DNA from: Plazaster borealis
Lineage: Eukaryota > Echinodermata > Asteroidea > Forcipulatida > Labidiasteridae
NCBI GenBank assembly: GCA_021014325.1
Contig: CM037470.1
Coordinates: 5,731,647-5,795,646 of the forward strand
Direction of reading: 5' to 3'
Length of the DNA stretch: 64,000 bases
Positions 63,031 to 64,000 of this stretch are shown piece after piece. Each line of letters starts with the position of its first letter. Position 1 is the first letter of the stretch. Below the pieces are notes generated by a model. The model searched no databases. It was not told where the DNA came from and was given only the letters and a program-made list of their open reading frames with translations. Made by a program: the position numbers and the translations under genes.

Positions 63031-63912
63031 AGGTGCTACACATGTGTAAAGTTGGCGGCACACATGATGCCGAACTACAAAAAGTATCAGGTATCGAACC
63101 ATTCAGTTGTGCATTCTTTTAATCTCATGGGGGGAGCAAGGGATAGGGCAAGAGTTTGGAACTGAGGAGGGTTGATTGTGTACAATGTAGATGCATTCAC
63201 CACATATAGACCTTGTAAGTGTTGCGCTGATAAGGTCACCATTAAGCTTCCAGGCACCTCTGAGCCATCAGCTATGGGAGATTAATGGGCTGCAATTTTG
63301 TGTGAATTTTGTTTTTGTCACATCACTTTTTTCAACCCCGAAAAAAATATTGGTGGAATGATTACATTTAAAACTAACAATGTAATAAATAAAAATTAAA
63401 TAAAACCTGGAAACTTGAGAGAAAATGAAGAAATAGTGGTCGACCTCCAACATCCGGCTCAAAATGTCAAACTGCGAATTTACACCGACTGTGTTGTGCA
63501 AACCGTGTCGACTGCACTAACAAACTGAAGTTAGATTATATTTTAAATCGGGATATAAGTGCTTCGTTACTTAGCGCGAAAACAGATCTCGTGTTGCATG
63601 GATTTTACGTGATGTTGTTTACAATTGTTTACAATTCACAATTTCTAAATTTAGCTTTTCGTTATTCAAACTATATTCAATGGGTGAAATTTATGAAAAA
63701 AACATCGTAATACAAGTTCTTTTCAAAAACAAATGCAACAATAAACGCTGTAGCTGCTATTCGAGGGCCCGGAAATCCAGATTCTCGCGAAAGCTTGTTT
63801 GCTCTTGAGGTCAAGTTACACAGTCTATTGCAGGACAGCATAGTTAATCTAACATTAAAAACCACAGTGGACGATATTGAATGGTCAGACAGTAGGAGGG
63901 TTGAGAACTTAC
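63031..63912. other. Intron sequence without recognisable features
   Basis: Part of the PPOX intron between the exons at 62,641 and 63,913. I see no repeat family, RNA or additional exon here; short open frames in it lack recognisable motifs. Confidence 0.5.
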
Positions 63913-63982
63913 TTTTTGCAGATATTGCACATATCAACCTGTCGGTCTCCCACACTGCATCTGAGGTGTGTACCCTGGCAAT
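63913..63982 (-). CDS. PPOX: Protoporphyrinogen oxidase, fifth exon from the 3' end (first in window)
   Basis: The exon encodes 23 residues, IARVHTSDAVWETDRLICA then ISAK, plus one base. The DRLICAISA segment corresponds to the DHVISAIPA motif of animal PPOX, which precedes LSELLP. The acceptor is TTTCAG (phase 0) and the donor is GTAAGT. The leftover A joins AT of the next exon to make AAT. It is weaker than the other exons alone, but its position, phase and motif all agree. The N-terminal half of the enzyme, with the first FAD-binding Rossmann fold, must lie to the right of the window. Confidence 0.85.
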
Positions 63983-64000
63983 CTGAAATGGAGTAAATAG

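Noticed and set aside
63795..63986. 63-residue plus-strand frame at the right end
   Set aside because: It covers the PPOX exon on the opposite strand, which has matching splice sites, phases and family motifs. The plus-strand protein shows nothing recognisable.

Overview
The window looks like a piece of an animal nuclear genome. It has spliced exons with GT/AG junctions, tRNA-derived SINEs, non-LTR retrotransposon fragments, MITE-like inverted repeats and a very long satellite array. There are no bacterial operons, rRNA genes or CRISPR arrays. The SINE and MITE types (a SINE with a TATATAAATGC plus ATT-repeat tail, and a MITE starting GGGCCCAATTTCATGG) resemble families I associate with marine deuterostome invertebrates such as echinoderms. 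That host assignment is tentative and comes from memory of those families.

Region 1 (1 to about 51,604) is one uninterrupted head-to-tail tandem array of a 457 bp satellite. It holds 113 monomers that are nearly identical, apart from a handful of diagnostic positions. There are two main monomer classes: 44 of class A and 69 of class B. They alternate irregularly and form short 2-, 3- and 4-monomer blocks. The array runs off the left end of the window. The repeated short reading frames in the monomers are by-products of homogenisation, not genes.

Region 2 (about 50,040 to 53,003) is the right edge of the array. Monomers become progressively more diverged, indel-ridden and truncated until satellite homology stops near 53,003. 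Edge-type variants reappear as isolated monomers deep inside the homogenised array.

Region 3 (53,003 to about 58,800) is non-coding as far as I can see. It contains SINE copies and tails, two MITE-like elements (56,220 and 58,305), a smaller fold-back element (54,560), a G-rich quadruplex-capable block (54,003), one copy of a dispersed 200 bp repeat, and one or two decayed duplicates of the last exon of the neighbouring gene.

Region 4 (58,829 to 63,982) holds the 3' half of one recognisable gene on the minus strand: protoporphyrinogen oxidase (PPOX), the penultimate enzyme of haem synthesis. Five coding exons encode the C-terminal 213 residues. All four splice junctions agree in phase, and the frame ends in a stop at 58,829. 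The 5' half lies beyond the right end of the window. The introns contain a 3' LINE fragment ending about 18 bp from a splice donor, a SINE, a 33 bp minisatellite split by a second LINE fragment, and an inverted copy of the dispersed repeat seen at 54.9 kb.
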